Shown here one piece after another: positions 17,611 through 26,289 of a stretch of DNA of 64,000 nt. The translations under genes and the position numbers were made by a program. The notes under the pieces are model-generated. The model saw only the letters and a program-made list of their open reading frames with translations, did not search any database and was not told the DNA's origin. How positions within the stretch are numbered: position 1 is the first letter of the stretch; every line of letters begins with the position of its first letter. This DNA is from Paracoccaceae bacterium (lineage in GTDB: Bacteria > Pseudomonadota > Alphaproteobacteria > Rhodobacterales > Rhodobacteraceae): positions 1 through 64,000 of the forward strand of contig PAQV01000069.1 in assembly GCA_002709405.1 (NCBI GenBank), in the 5' to 3' direction.

Positions 17611-18795
17611 TCACGCCCCTGCCTGCCTCTCCGGTTCGGGATAGCGCTGGTAGCCGTAGGTTTCGAAATAGGCCCCCAGCCGGGCATTGATCGCCCGGAT
17701 CAGGTCGGGATCGCGGTCATAGCTGTTGACCTGGTACTCCGCGCGCTTGTCCATGTAGGCGCGCAGGGGGGCCTCGACGGGGGCGAAATCGCCCAGGTCG
17801 AGCGTGTCGTAGATCCGCCGCAGAACCGGTTCGGGGTCCTCCAGAAGGTCTTCGTAGGCGACGGTGACCAGGCTGCCCTCGGGGATCGCGGCCTTGGCCT
17901 CGTCGTAGACCTCGTGGAATTCGACAAAACCGTCCAGCAGTTCCTCGATGACCACGTTCTGGTCGGCGGGCCGGCCCTGCAGCCCCTGGGTCGCGGTCAG
18001 GGATTCGTTCAGCTTCAGGTTCGACCGGATGATCGGATAGGGATCGCGGGTGATGTGGATGAACCGAGCCTTGGGAAAGATCTGAAGGATGCGCTCGACC
18101 CGCACGGTGTGGCTGGGCGATTTCAGCAGCAGCCGCTTGCCCGGGTTGGCCAGCTGCACCTCGGTCAGGAACCGCAGCCAGGCCCGGGTCCAGCGCGTCC
18201 GGGCCGCCGGGTCGTCCTGTTCGTGGCGCAGGGTGTCGCGGTAGGTCGACACGGTCTGGGGAAAGGCCATCAGCCGGTAGGGGCTGGGCACGCCAGAGAC
18301 CAGCAGGGCGACCTCGTCCTCCTGGGGCGTGTCGGGATCCAGGTCCACGTTGTCCATCGGCCGGGTCCGGGGCACGGCCCATTTCATCAGCGGCCGCATG
18401 AAATGCCGGTGCAGCAGGTAGGTTTCCGGCATCAGGCATTGCAGGTTGGTCGGAAAGCCGAAGCGCGGGTCGCAGGCCAGAAGCTCGTTCAGCCAGGTCG
18501 TGCCCGAGCGCTGAAAGCCGATGATGAAGACCGGGTCCTCGGTGATCTCGGTGCTGCGGATGGCGTTGAAATAGAGCCCCTGTGTCAGCAGGGCCGAGGC
18601 GCTGTTGACCAGGCTGGCCATGGTGACCGTCGCCACAAGCGGATAGCGCCGGGGGTCGACCTGCATCAGGCGCGGGCCGACCAGGCTGGCCCAGGCCCAG
18701 GTCGTCATGCCGTGCCACAGACGGGGGGACAGGGCGGTGAAGCCGTAATCGCGCGGATCGCCAAGGACGGTCTGCCGGGACGAGGGGTCAGTCAT
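17611..18795 (-). CDS. Sulfotransferase family protein
   Basis: 394 residues. PVFIIGFQRSGTTWLNELLA (around 89-108) is the 5'-phosphosulfate loop of PAPS-dependent sulfotransferases, and KSPSHTVRVERILQIFPKARFIHITRDPYP provides the 3'-phosphate-binding region (RDP...R.N). It would transfer sulfate from PAPS to a hydroxyl or amine. Its ATG overlaps the stop of a 22-codon leader ORF (ATGA at 18792-18795), suggesting coupled translation. Located between a flavin monooxygenase and a thioester-reductase-like gene, it may sulfate a hydroxylated lipid or polyketide-like product; that is inference. Confidence 0.87.
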   Translation of the reverse strand: MTDPSSRQTVLGDPRDYGFTALSPRLWHGMTTWAWASLVGPRLMQVDPRRYPLVATVTMASLVNSASALLTQGLYFNAIRSTEITEDPVFIIGFQRSGTTWLNELLACDPRFGFPTNLQCLMPETYLLHRHFMRPLMKWAVPRTRPMDNVDLDPDTPQEDEVALLVSGVPSPYRLMAFPQTVSTYRDTLRHEQDDPAARTRWTRAWLRFLTEVQLANPGKRLLLKSPSHTVRVERILQIFPKARFIHITRDPYPIIRSNLKLNESLTATQGLQGRPADQNVVIEELLDGFVEFHEVYDEAKAAIPEGSLVTVAYEDLLEDPEPVLRRIYDTLDLGDFAPVEAPLRAYMDKRAEYQVNSYDRDPDLIRAINARLGAYFETYGYQRYPEPERQAGA

Positions 18796-18860
18796 GGCCG
18801 GGAAGACCTTTCACGGGAAAACATACGGGAAAACATACGGGGGAACTTACTGGGGAACAT
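18792..18860 (-). CDS. Repeat-encoded 22-residue leader ORF before the sulfotransferase
   Basis: ATG at 18860 opens a 22-codon frame whose stop TGA overlaps the sulfotransferase ATG. It is made of four 12-bp repeats, each giving a four-residue unit of the form (M/K)F(P/S)(S/R), followed by MFSRERSSRP-type tail residues. No clear Shine-Dalgarno precedes the first ATG; the internal ATG codons are alternative starts. Could be a translated leader affecting the downstream gene, or just a by-product of the repeat. Confidence 0.4.
   Translation of the reverse strand: MFPSKFPRMFSRMFSRERSSRP
18813..18860. repeat. Four tandem 12-bp repeats
   Basis: Units at 18813-18824 and 18825-18836 are identical (ACGGGAAAACAT); 18837-18848 (ACGGGGGAACTT) and 18849-18860 (ACTGGGGAACAT) are variants. 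The array fills more than half of the 87-bp gap between the monooxygenase and sulfotransferase genes. The identical inner units suggest recent slippage, and copy number may vary between strains. A 12-bp unit keeps the leader frame open at any copy number. Confidence 0.9.
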
Positions 18861-18882
18861 AACGGATGCATGGCGGGGGCGC

Positions 18883-20382
18883 TCATGCCAGGGGCCCGCA
18901 GGTGACGCCGAACCTCTCGGCCACCCGGTCCAGCGTGGCGCGGCAGCGGTCAATATCGGCCCGGCTGTTCATCTTCATGCGCACGAACCCCGCAAGGCGG
19001 CGGGGCAATGGATACCAGCGGTCCAGGTCCAGCCCGCAATGATCCAGAACCGACAAGGGCAACGTCTTCAGCGAGATCAGCTGGTTCATGTAACCATGCG
19101 CGGCCGAAGCCCCTGCCCAGGCTGTGCGATCTGCCCGGAACAGCGCCTCGTGATCCAGCGTGTAATAGCCCTTGCCCCGCAACGCCCCGCGATAGACCAG
19201 GTGGGCCACGAAGAACGAGGCCACGCTGCTTTGAAAGTGGAACCCGTCGCGCGGAGAGATCCGGACCACGGTGTCCCGGGGCGACAGCAGGGGATGTTTC
19301 GGCACCATCTGCGCCGTGCGAAAGAAACTGCCCGTGCAATTGACGACGATGCTGCCCGGCGCAATCGGCTGCCGGGCCCCGCTGCGCAGGGTCATGACCG
19401 GACCGTCGGGCGTGTCGCTGACGTCGTCGAGGTAATCGGCCCAGGTTGCAGCGAGCCCACTGGTAATCCGGGCCAGCTCGTCTTCGGATTGCATGCCCCA
19501 CAGGAACGCCCGGTTGTCGGCCCCGGGATCTGTGGCGTGGCGCTGGCGGAACCGGTCGATCACCGCGGCCTCGTTGTCGCCATCGAAACTGACCGCCATG
19601 TCGCGCAGCATCGACGAAATCAGCGCGCCAGAGGTCCAACGCTTAAGCCCCTTCGGCATGTAGAAACTGCGGTTGATGAAATTCGTCCCGCGCCCCGAGA
19701 TCAGCGACACCGGGCGGGCGGGCTCGGCCGACAGGACCTCCAGCACGGTATCCATGCCGGTCTTGCCCCCGCCCACGACGATCACCGGAGCCTGCGGATG
19801 GGCGGCCAGGGTCGCCAGCAGATCCTGCGGGATGATCGACAGCACCCGATCGCTGGTCAGGTCCAGGGCAGAGGCCGTTTGATAGTTCAGCCCGGCCGCA
19901 TGGAAGGCCCGCGAGGCCTCGACACTTGTGACCTGGCCGGGGGCATCGTTGGGGTGAAAGGTGACGCGGGCGCAGGGGCCGGAAGGGCTTTCGACCTCGG
20001 TGCAATCGGTGACGGTCTGGCCGAACCGTATGTCCAGGGACACCGCCTGCGCCACCGGGTCCAGGGCCCGGGCCAGGTGGTCGCGGACCTCGTCGCGGCT
20101 GGCCAGGTAATCCTTGGGCCGGGACCAGTCCCAGGGCAGGTCTCCGACGGTGAACATCGGGTGGGGCTGGTCCAGGCGCACGTAATCATAGGCCGTGTTC
20201 CACATGCCCCCGGCCTGGGCCTTATGGTCGATCAGCAGAACCCGGGCGCCCCTTGGCAGGTAATCCTTGGCGGCGAACAGCGTGTTGAGCCCGGCAATCC
20301 CCGCCCCCACCACGACCAGGTCATAGCGGGCAACATCCTGTGCCCGAGGCCCGGTGGGCACCGCTGCGGGCTGATCCAGCAT
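18883..20382 (-). CDS. FAD-dependent monooxygenase-like oxidoreductase
   Basis: 499 residues. N-terminal FAD-binding DLVVVGAGIAGLNTLFAAKD (GxGxxG near 25-30), GGMWNTAYDYVRLDQPHPMF as in flavin monooxygenases (GG.W....Y...), and a second dinucleotide fold PVIVVGGGKTGMDTVLEVL near 200 for NADPH. A third Rossmann-adjacent segment IVVNCTGSFFRTAQ follows. It should hydroxylate or oxidise an organic substrate in the cytoplasm. It is the first gene of the minus-strand run down to the decarboxylase. An AAGGAG site precedes the ATG, and a perfect palindrome CCGGATATCCGG lies at 20408-20419, just upstream, as a possible operator. Confidence 0.8.
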   Translation of the reverse strand: MLDQPAAVPTGPRAQDVARYDLVVVGAGIAGLNTLFAAKDYLPRGARVLLIDHKAQAGGMWNTAYDYVRLDQPHPMFTVGDLPWDWSRPKDYLASRDEVRDHLARALDPVAQAVSLDIRFGQTVTDCTEVESPSGPCARVTFHPNDAPGQVTSVEASRAFHAAGLNYQTASALDLTSDRVLSIIPQDLLATLAAHPQAPVIVVGGGKTGMDTVLEVLSAEPARPVSLISGRGTNFINRSFYMPKGLKRWTSGALISSMLRDMAVSFDGDNEAAVIDRFRQRHATDPGADNRAFLWGMQSEDELARITSGLAATWADYLDDVSDTPDGPVMTLRSGARQPIAPGSIVVNCTGSFFRTAQMVPKHPLLSPRDTVVRISPRDGFHFQSSVASFFVAHLVYRGALRGKGYYTLDHEALFRADRTAWAGASAAHGYMNQLISLKTLPLSVLDHCGLDLDRWYPLPRRLAGFVRMKMNSRADIDRCRATLDRVAERFGVTCGPLA

Positions 20383-20553
20383 GCGCCTGCTCCTTCGCCT
20401 GAACCGTCCGGATATCCGGCCTCGCGCGGATGGGATCAGGTTACCGGGGGTAAAGGGCTTCCGCTAGGTCAATTGGCGCCGCAGGGCCGGTAGCGCGACG
20501 CTTTTGGCTCCCCGATGCCCGCCGCAGCGGCAGACGGACAGGGCTGTGAACGG

Positions 20554-21606
20554 TCAGGCCCGGCCCCTGTCCTGCAGCAACAGCACGATCAGGTAAAGCC
20601 CACCCAAGAAGCCCGTCGTCAGCCCGACGGGCAGGACCAGCCCGAAGGGCGACCATTGGCCCAGAAGATCCGCGCCCAGCAACAGCGCGGCTCCGGCCAG
20701 CGCTCCGCTGGCCAGGGGCACGCCGGGCGCGCGGGTCAGGCGCCGGGCGATCTGCGGACCGGCCAGGGCGATGAAGGCCACCGGGCCGGTGCTGGCCGTC
20801 GCCACCGAGGTCAGCCCGACCGCCGCCAGCACCACCGCCAGGCGCAACGGCCCGGTGCGAATGCCCAGCTGCATGGCCAGGTCCGCGCCCATCTCCAGCA
20901 AGGCCAGCTTGCGGGCGGCCAGCGCCAGGACCGGGGCAAACAGGACAAGGCCAGCGGCCGCGGGCAGCACGTGCGACCAGCTGCGCCCGTTCAGCGAACC
21001 CGCCAGCCAGACCTGCGCGGCCATGGCCTGGTCGATATCGCCCTTGACCATCAGCATGGTGTTGACCCCGGTCAGCACCGCCCCGGTGCCCAGCCCCACC
21101 AACACCAGCCGGTATCCGCCCCCTGCCCCCGCCTGCCGGGCCATCAGCAGGACGGCCAGCGCGGTCAGCAGGCCCGAGGCAATGGCCGCCAGGGCGGTCT
21201 GGGCGGGTGTGGCCTGGACCAGGATGATCGCGCTGATCGCGCCGGTTGCCGCTCCGGTGGTGAAGCCGATGACATCCGGAGACCCCAGCGCATTGCGCGA
21301 CAGCGACTGGAATGCCGCCCCCGCCATGCCCAGCCCCGCCCCCACGCAGGCCGCCGTCAAGACGCGGGGCAGCCGCAGGCGCTGGATGATCCGCGTGGCC
21401 ATGGGCTCGGCCGGATCGCCCAGCAGACCGGCCACCACCTGCGCGGGCGTAAAGCCAAGCGTGCCGGTGCCCAACAAAACCAGGCCAAGGGCCAGGGCCA
21501 GCCCCAGCAGCAGCCCGCAGACAAGGACCGCGCGCGGACGCCAGAGCAGGCTGTGCCCCCCAAGCCGCAGAACGCGCGTGCCCGCCGGTGTCATCGGCCG
21601 GATCAT
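20554..21606 (-). CDS. Iron-siderophore ABC permease (FecCD family, FepG-like)
   Basis: 350 residues, about nine to ten membrane helices. The FecCD signature is clear: LRLPRVLTAACVGAGLGMAGAAFQ, then SRNALGSPDVIGFTTGAATGA, resembling the NPLGSPD(I/V)IGF motif of FepG. It forms the inner-membrane channel with the permease encoded at 21603-22604 and is energised by the ATPase at 24583-25365. Start overlaps the preceding stop by 4 bp. Last gene of the reductase-binding protein-permease operon. Confidence 0.9.
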   Translation of the reverse strand: MIRPMTPAGTRVLRLGGHSLLWRPRAVLVCGLLLGLALALGLVLLGTGTLGFTPAQVVAGLLGDPAEPMATRIIQRLRLPRVLTAACVGAGLGMAGAAFQSLSRNALGSPDVIGFTTGAATGAISAIILVQATPAQTALAAIASGLLTALAVLLMARQAGAGGGYRLVLVGLGTGAVLTGVNTMLMVKGDIDQAMAAQVWLAGSLNGRSWSHVLPAAAGLVLFAPVLALAARKLALLEMGADLAMQLGIRTGPLRLAVVLAAVGLTSVATASTGPVAFIALAGPQIARRLTRAPGVPLASGALAGAALLLGADLLGQWSPFGLVLPVGLTTGFLGGLYLIVLLLQDRGRA

Positions 21607-22604
21607 ATCTGAGCCAGCCGGAACCGGCGGACCACGTGGATGAAGAACGGGCCTCCGATCATGGTGGCAACGATGCCCGCGGCCAGTTCGTCGGGGGCGA
21701 CGATCACACGGCCCAGGATATCCGCCCCCAGCAGCATCGCCGCCGCGAACAGCCCCGACAGGGGCAGCAGATCGCGGTTGTCCGGCCCGGCGATGGCCCG
21801 GGCGACATGCGGCGCGACCAGCCCGACAAAGCCGATCGGCCCGGCCGCGGCCGTGGCCGTTCCCGCCAGGATCATCACCGACAGGCAGGCCAGCGCCCAG
21901 ACCCGTTGTGGCCGAACCCCCAAAGCCTGACCCATGCTATGCCCCAGGGCCAGGGCGTTCAGCGCAGGGGCCAGGGCCAGGGCCATGCCGCCTCCGGCCA
22001 GCAGGGCCAGGGTCATCGCGCCGGCCACGTCAAGGCCCCGCCCGTCCAGCGTGCCCGCCCCCCAGTTGCGGAAGACGTCCAGCACCGCAAGTTGCGCATT
22101 GAGGATCACCAGGCTGACCGCCGCGCCCAGAACGATGGACAGCCCCGCGCCCGCCAGCACCAGCCGCACCGGGTCGGTGCCGCTGTCATGGGCCCGGCCC
22201 AGGACGAACACCGCCACGCCGGCCAGCCCCGCCCCCAGCAGGCCGAACCACACATAGTCTCCGATCGCCGTCAGCCCGAAGGCAGAGGCCCCCAGCACGA
22301 CCGCCATCGCCGCCCCGGCGTTCACGCCCAGAAGCCCGGGCTCTGCCAGCGGATTGCGGGTGACGGCCTGCATCACCGCCCCGGCCATGCCCAGCCCGGC
22401 CCCCGCCGTGATCGCCAGCAGGCTGCGCGGCACCCGCAGCTCGCGCACGATCAGGTGCAGGTCGTTGCCCGGATCAAAGGCCAGCAGGGCGCGCAGGACG
22501 TCCAAGACCGGTGTCGCGCGCGACCCGATGGCCAGGCTGGCCAAGGCCAGGACGGTCAATGCCGCCGCTCCGCCACCATAGGCCAGGGCCACGCGCCGGG
22601 TCAT
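21603..22604 (-). CDS. Iron-siderophore ABC permease (FecCD family, FepD-like)
   Basis: 333 residues with the FecCD blocks REL(R)VPRSLLAITAGAGLGMAGAVMQ and TRNPLAEPGLLGVNAGAAMAV, and about nine hydrophobic helices. Partner of the permease downstream; together they transport a ferric-siderophore from the periplasm. Both ends overlap neighbours by 4 bp (ATGA), showing tight operon packing. Catecholate (enterobactin-type) specificity is suggested by the FepB/FepG likeness of its partners, but not proven. Confidence 0.9.
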   Translation of the reverse strand: MTRRVALAYGGGAAALTVLALASLAIGSRATPVLDVLRALLAFDPGNDLHLIVRELRVPRSLLAITAGAGLGMAGAVMQAVTRNPLAEPGLLGVNAGAAMAVVLGASAFGLTAIGDYVWFGLLGAGLAGVAVFVLGRAHDSGTDPVRLVLAGAGLSIVLGAAVSLVILNAQLAVLDVFRNWGAGTLDGRGLDVAGAMTLALLAGGGMALALAPALNALALGHSMGQALGVRPQRVWALACLSVMILAGTATAAAGPIGFVGLVAPHVARAIAGPDNRDLLPLSGLFAAAMLLGADILGRVIVAPDELAAGIVATMIGGPFFIHVVRRFRLAQI

Positions 22605-23542
22605 TCGGTGAAATAGGGCGCCACCGTCTCGATGATGTCGAGCGCCGAGTAATAATCGACCCGGAAGGACAGCGGCCCCAGCGGATAGACCCGCCCGGCC
22701 TTGATCGCCGGGACATTGGCCAGCACCGGGTCAGCCAGCACGGTCTGCACCGCCTCGGGCGTGCCGTTCAGCAGAAAGACGGTGTCTCCGGTGATGGCGC
22801 CGGCCAGGTTTTCATGGCTGATGAAGTCGTATTCCCGCGACTCCTGCACCCGCGCGCGCATCTCTTCGGGAATGCCCGTCACCACAAAGCCCAGGTCCGC
22901 CAGCACCTGCGCCTGCGCGCTGACCGGTTTCGACACGCCAAAGGTGCCCGCGAAATTGTAGGACACGATCGACACCGTGCCCTCGGGCCGGGTCAGGCCC
23001 GAGGCGACATCGGCCGCATGGGCCTTGTAGGCCTGGGTCACCCGGGCCGCGTCATCCTCGTGGCCGGTGGCCACGCCGATCTGGCGGGCCAGTTCCACCC
23101 AGTCGCTGGTCCCGTAATCCAGCACCATGACCGGGATTTCCATGGCCTGAAGCTCGGCCAGATAGGGCATGATGCTGTCGCCGCCGGTCTTGGCCGCGAT
23201 CACCAGGTCGGCGTCCTGCACGATCAGGGCTTCGAAATCGAAGGCCAGGTTGGGGTAAAGCACCTCGACCCCTTTTTCATGGGCGGCCTTTGCCCATTGC
23301 AGAAAGAACCCCTGGTCGTCGGCCAGGGGCGTGCGCATCGCAACTGCGGTGGCCGCCAGCGGCACGTCCAGGGCCAACAAGGTGCCGGTTAGGCTGGGCG
23401 AGGTCGATACGACACGTCTGGGCTGGTCCTCCAGCACCAACTCGCCCGCCTCATGCGTAATGGTCCGGGGCCAGCCGCCATCGGCATTGGCCATGATTGG
23501 CAGGGCCAGGCAGCAGGTCAAAAGGGTCAGGCAGGCGCGCAT
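22601..23542 (-). CDS. Periplasmic iron-siderophore binding protein (FepB-like)
   Basis: 313 residues with a signal peptide (MRACLTLLTCCLALPIMANA). The mature part has the class III binding-protein pattern: PRRVVSTSPSLTGTLLALDVP at the start, DFEALIVQDADLVIAAKTGGDS, and the PA(I)KAGRVYPLG near the end. The WAKAAHEKGVEVLYPN segment recalls FepB, the enterobactin-binding protein. It delivers the ferric complex to the FepD/FepG-like permeases encoded immediately downstream. The cysteines in the signal peptide do not form a clear lipobox. Confidence 0.87.
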   Translation of the reverse strand: MRACLTLLTCCLALPIMANADGGWPRTITHEAGELVLEDQPRRVVSTSPSLTGTLLALDVPLAATAVAMRTPLADDQGFFLQWAKAAHEKGVEVLYPNLAFDFEALIVQDADLVIAAKTGGDSIMPYLAELQAMEIPVMVLDYGTSDWVELARQIGVATGHEDDAARVTQAYKAHAADVASGLTRPEGTVSIVSYNFAGTFGVSKPVSAQAQVLADLGFVVTGIPEEMRARVQESREYDFISHENLAGAITGDTVFLLNGTPEAVQTVLADPVLANVPAIKAGRVYPLGPLSFRVDYYSALDIIETVAPYFTE

Positions 23543-23560
23543 TTCGGGGCTCCGTTGATG

Positions 23561-24424
23561 TCAGATGGGCAGGTCGGCATCGTCGAGCGCTTCCATCGGC
23601 AGGTTCATGGCCCGGATGCGCTCGTATTCGGCCAGCCGTTGCCGGTCGACCTCGGAACTGGACACGCCGTGCCGCCAATAGCCCAGGATCTGCAGGTCGG
23701 ACCGGGCGAAACCCCGGCCGGTCAGGGCGCTGCGCAGGTCCCGCATCTCCTGCCGTTCGCCGGCGGCCCAAACGGTCCACGCGGCGGGGTCGGTCAGGGT
23801 GTCGGCCACGGCCCGCAAGGCCTGCGACGTGCCCGGAGGATCCTGCGGCCCGCGCAGCAGCAGATGCCGGGTGACGTCCTTCGGGGCGGGGAGGCTGGCC
23901 AGCAGGTCGGGCTCGACCGAGTCGATCCACACCGTGCCCGCCTGCCCGTCGGGCCAGGCCGCCAGGATGGCATGGATCGCGGGCACCGCCGTGTCATCGG
24001 CCAGCATCGCGGCCCGGCGACCCGGTGTCTGCGGCGGCACGAAATGCTGGCGCGGGCCGGTCATCCAGACCTTCGTCCCCGGCACAGCCGCGCGCAGCCA
24101 GCGCATGGCCGGGCCGTCGCCTTCGTGCAGGACAAAGTCGATCTCCACCAGCCCCTCGGCCGCGTCGAAATGCCGGACCGTATAGACCCGCGTGGTCGCC
24201 CGCCCGTCCGCGGGCTGTTCCAGTTCCATCCGGACGGCCACGTTGGGCGCGCTCCAGGGGCCCTGCATGTTGGTGTCGATCTGGCCCGTCACGCGCATGA
24301 CCGAGGCGAAGGGACGGTCCAGGGACAGCACCGTCAGTTCCAGCCGCTCCATGTCACGCATGTGGTCGTCTTCGTCGAGCGCCCCCTTGCGGTCGTCGAC
24401 ACGGTCCTGTTCGGCAGAGGTCAT
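23561..24424 (-). CDS. Siderophore-interacting protein (NADPH-dependent ferric-siderophore reductase)
   Basis: 287 residues from ATG 24424; 37 upstream in-frame residues run into the operator and look non-coding. ELTVLSLDRPFASVMRVTGQID, then RVYTVRHFD (the R.YT.R flavin-binding motif), VDFVLHEGDGPAMRWLRAAVPGTKVWMTGPR, and a C-terminal NAD(P)-binding lobe (ADDTAVPAIHAIL, WAAGERQEMRDLR) identify the ViuB/SIP family. It reduces imported ferric complexes in the cytosol to release iron. First gene of the minus-strand uptake operon; divergent from the ATPase gene. Confidence 0.88.
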   Translation of the reverse strand: MTSAEQDRVDDRKGALDEDDHMRDMERLELTVLSLDRPFASVMRVTGQIDTNMQGPWSAPNVAVRMELEQPADGRATTRVYTVRHFDAAEGLVEIDFVLHEGDGPAMRWLRAAVPGTKVWMTGPRQHFVPPQTPGRRAAMLADDTAVPAIHAILAAWPDGQAGTVWIDSVEPDLLASLPAPKDVTRHLLLRGPQDPPGTSQALRAVADTLTDPAAWTVWAAGERQEMRDLRSALTGRGFARSDLQILGYWRHGVSSSEVDRQRLAEYERIRAMNLPMEALDDADLPI

Positions 24425-24515
24425 GGGCAGCCATTTCTCGGGAGGGCAAAGGCCCCCGGATCGCGGGTGAAAGCAATTTGGCTGGCACCGGGCGCCCGGC
24501 ATGGCTGTGTTCATA

Positions 24516-24535
24516 TTGCAGAGCGCGTTCCGCAA
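24516..24535. promoter_or_regulatory. Palindromic operator candidate in front of the siderophore ATPase
   Basis: TTGCAGAGCGCGTTCCGCAA is a 16-of-20 palindrome centred on CGCG, placed midway between the divergent reductase (start 24424) and ATPase (start 24583) genes. It shares TGCAnAnCGCGT, and GCAATGC three bases after it, with the site at 26296-26313 before the TonB receptor. A common repressor is likely; the IclR protein encoded between the two sites is the obvious candidate. Confidence 0.6.
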
Positions 24536-24582
24536 TGCAATACGGGGACCCAGGTGCCAGACCGCGAAAGGACCCCAGGGCG

Positions 24583-25365
24583 ATGAGTGACCGGCTTCGG
24601 GCAGACCGCGTGACGCTGCGCTACCAGGCCCGTGTGATCTCGCGTGATCTGACGCTGACGATCCCCGACGGGGCCTTCACCGCCATCGTCGGGCCGAACG
24701 CCTGCGGCAAGTCCACCCTGCTGCGCGCCCTCGCCCGCCTGCTGCCGCCCGAGACCGGCCGGATCGTGCTGGACGGCAAGGCCATCGCCGACCGTCCGAC
24801 CCGCGAGGTCGCCCGCATCCTCGGCCTACTGCCCCAGTCTCCGGCCGCGCCCGACGGGATCACGGTGGCCGACCTGGTCGCGCGCGGGCGCTTTCCGCAC
24901 CAGTCGTTCCTGCAGCAATGGTCCCCCGAAGACGCCGCCGCCGTGCAGACGGCGATGGAGGCCACCGGCGTGGCCGACCTGGCCGCGCGCCCGGTGTCCG
25001 ACCTGTCCGGAGGTCAGCGCCAGCGGGTCTGGATTGCCATGACCCTGGCCCAGGACACGCCGATCCTGCTGCTGGACGAGCCGACGACCTACCTGGACAT
25101 CGTGCACCAGGTCGACCTGCTGGACCTGCTGGCCCGGCTGAACGCCGAGGGCCGCACGGTCGTTGCCGTCCTGCATGAACTCAACCTGGCCTTCCGCTTT
25201 GCCAGCCACGTCATCGCCATGCGCGACGGGGCCGTGGTGGCCGAAGGCGCGCCCGGCACCATCGTGACCGAGGCGCTGATGCATGACGTGTTCGACCTGT
25301 CGGCCCTGGTCATGCCCGACCCGCTGACCGGGCGGCCCATGGTCATCCCGCGCGCCCGGACCTGA
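24583..25365 (+). CDS. Iron-siderophore ABC transporter ATP-binding protein (FepC-like)
   Basis: 260 residues from ATG 24583. Walker A GPNACGKST (about 36-44), Q-loop GLLPQSP, signature LSGGQRQRVWIAM, Walker B ILLLDEPTTYLD and H-loop LHELN, with the DLV.RGR.PHQ segment typical of FecE/FepC/FhuC ATPases. Powers the FepD/FepG-like permeases encoded on the opposite strand across the operator. The split arrangement means both directions from 24425-24582 must be expressed together. Convergent with the IclR gene; only 30 bp separate them. Confidence 0.92.
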   Translation: MSDRLRADRVTLRYQARVISRDLTLTIPDGAFTAIVGPNACGKSTLLRALARLLPPETGRIVLDGKAIADRPTREVARILGLLPQSPAAPDGITVADLVARGRFPHQSFLQQWSPEDAAAVQTAMEATGVADLAARPVSDLSGGQRQRVWIAMTLAQDTPILLLDEPTTYLDIVHQVDLLDLLARLNAEGRTVVAVLHELNLAFRFASHVIAMRDGAVVAEGAPGTIVTEALMHDVFDLSALVMPDPLTGRPMVIPRART

Positions 25366-25395
25366 CGTCGTCACCCAAGCCCTTGAAAAGACGGA

Positions 25396-26199
25396 TCAGG
25401 CCGGGTCGAAACTGCTTTGCCCGCCGGTCGCCCGGTTGATCACCCGGGCGACCTCTTGCAGGGCCATGCGGTCCTGCGCCGTCTTCAGCTTGCCCAGGTC
25501 GGTCACCGTCGTCACCACGCAGGCCAGCTCTCCTTGCGCGTCCAGCACGGGGCAGGCCTGGCCGGTGACATTGGACAGGATGTGGCCCGTCAGCTCGGCC
25601 CAGCCCTCGCGGCGGATCTGGTCGATCTGGGCCTTGGTCGGCAGATCGCCCCGGAAATGATCGGGCTGGTTGCGCCGGGCGGACTCGACCTGGGCGCGGG
25701 GCAGGAAGGCCTGGAAGACCAGCCCGCAGGCCGTGTTGTCGATGGGCAGGACATCGCCCAGCCCCAGCGGCGTGATTGAAAAATGCGCGCTGCGATACCA
25801 GCGCACCAGTGTCGGGCCGTTGTCCGTCCAGATGGCCACGCCCGCCCCCATCGCATGGCTTTGGGCCAGCTGCTTCATCTGCATCCCGGCCATTTCCAGC
25901 GCATCCACCCGGCGCAACGCCGCGATCCCGACGCTGAGCGCGGTGGGCCCAAGGTCATAATGTCCGCTGGCCGGGTCCTGCACGACCATGCCTTCCTTGA
26001 CCAGGCTTTGCATGTAGCGATGGGCCGTCGACCGGCCGACGCGCGACAGCCGGGCCAGCTCTCCGAGCGGCAGGGCCCGTTCGGCCGCGGCCAGCAGCGT
26101 CAGGAAGCGCATGGCCACCGAGACCGATTGCACCGTGGTCGAGCGCTTTTCGGGGGGCGCCTTGGCCTCTTCCGCCGGGAACAGCTCGAATTCCTTCAT
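25396..26199 (-). CDS. IclR-family transcriptional regulator
   Basis: 267 residues from ATG 26199, chosen for its AGGAG site eight bases upstream. N-terminal winged helix: MRFLTLLAAAERALPLGELARLSRVGRSTAHRYMQSLVKEGMVVQD. C-terminal effector domain: KQLAQSHAMGAGVAIW.., PLGLGDVLPIDNTACGLVF, GQACPVLDAQGELACVVTTV. IclR proteins bind palindromes and respond to small organic ligands. Placed between the siderophore ATPase and the TonB receptor, with matching palindromes before both, it probably senses the chelator or a breakdown product. Divergent from the receptor gene. Confidence 0.87.
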   Translation of the reverse strand: MKEFELFPAEEAKAPPEKRSTTVQSVSVAMRFLTLLAAAERALPLGELARLSRVGRSTAHRYMQSLVKEGMVVQDPASGHYDLGPTALSVGIAALRRVDALEMAGMQMKQLAQSHAMGAGVAIWTDNGPTLVRWYRSAHFSITPLGLGDVLPIDNTACGLVFQAFLPRAQVESARRNQPDHFRGDLPTKAQIDQIRREGWAELTGHILSNVTGQACPVLDAQGELACVVTTVTDLGKLKTAQDRMALQEVARVINRATGGQSSFDPA

Positions 26200-26289
26200 G
26201 GGCTGGGTCTCCTGTAAGGCGGTCCGCCTGGCCACGCGCCCCCAAAGACTATGCGCCCGGGCCAACAGGGGAAAGGGGCGTCAGGAATG

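Noticed and set aside
18813-18860. Short tandem repeats considered as a CRISPR array
   Set aside because: Units are 12 bp and directly adjacent with no spacers, and no cas gene is near; it is a simple tandem repeat.
17404-20493. 1029-codon plus-strand open frame
   Set aside because: Antisense to the sulfotransferase and flavin monooxygenase genes, no recognisable domain.
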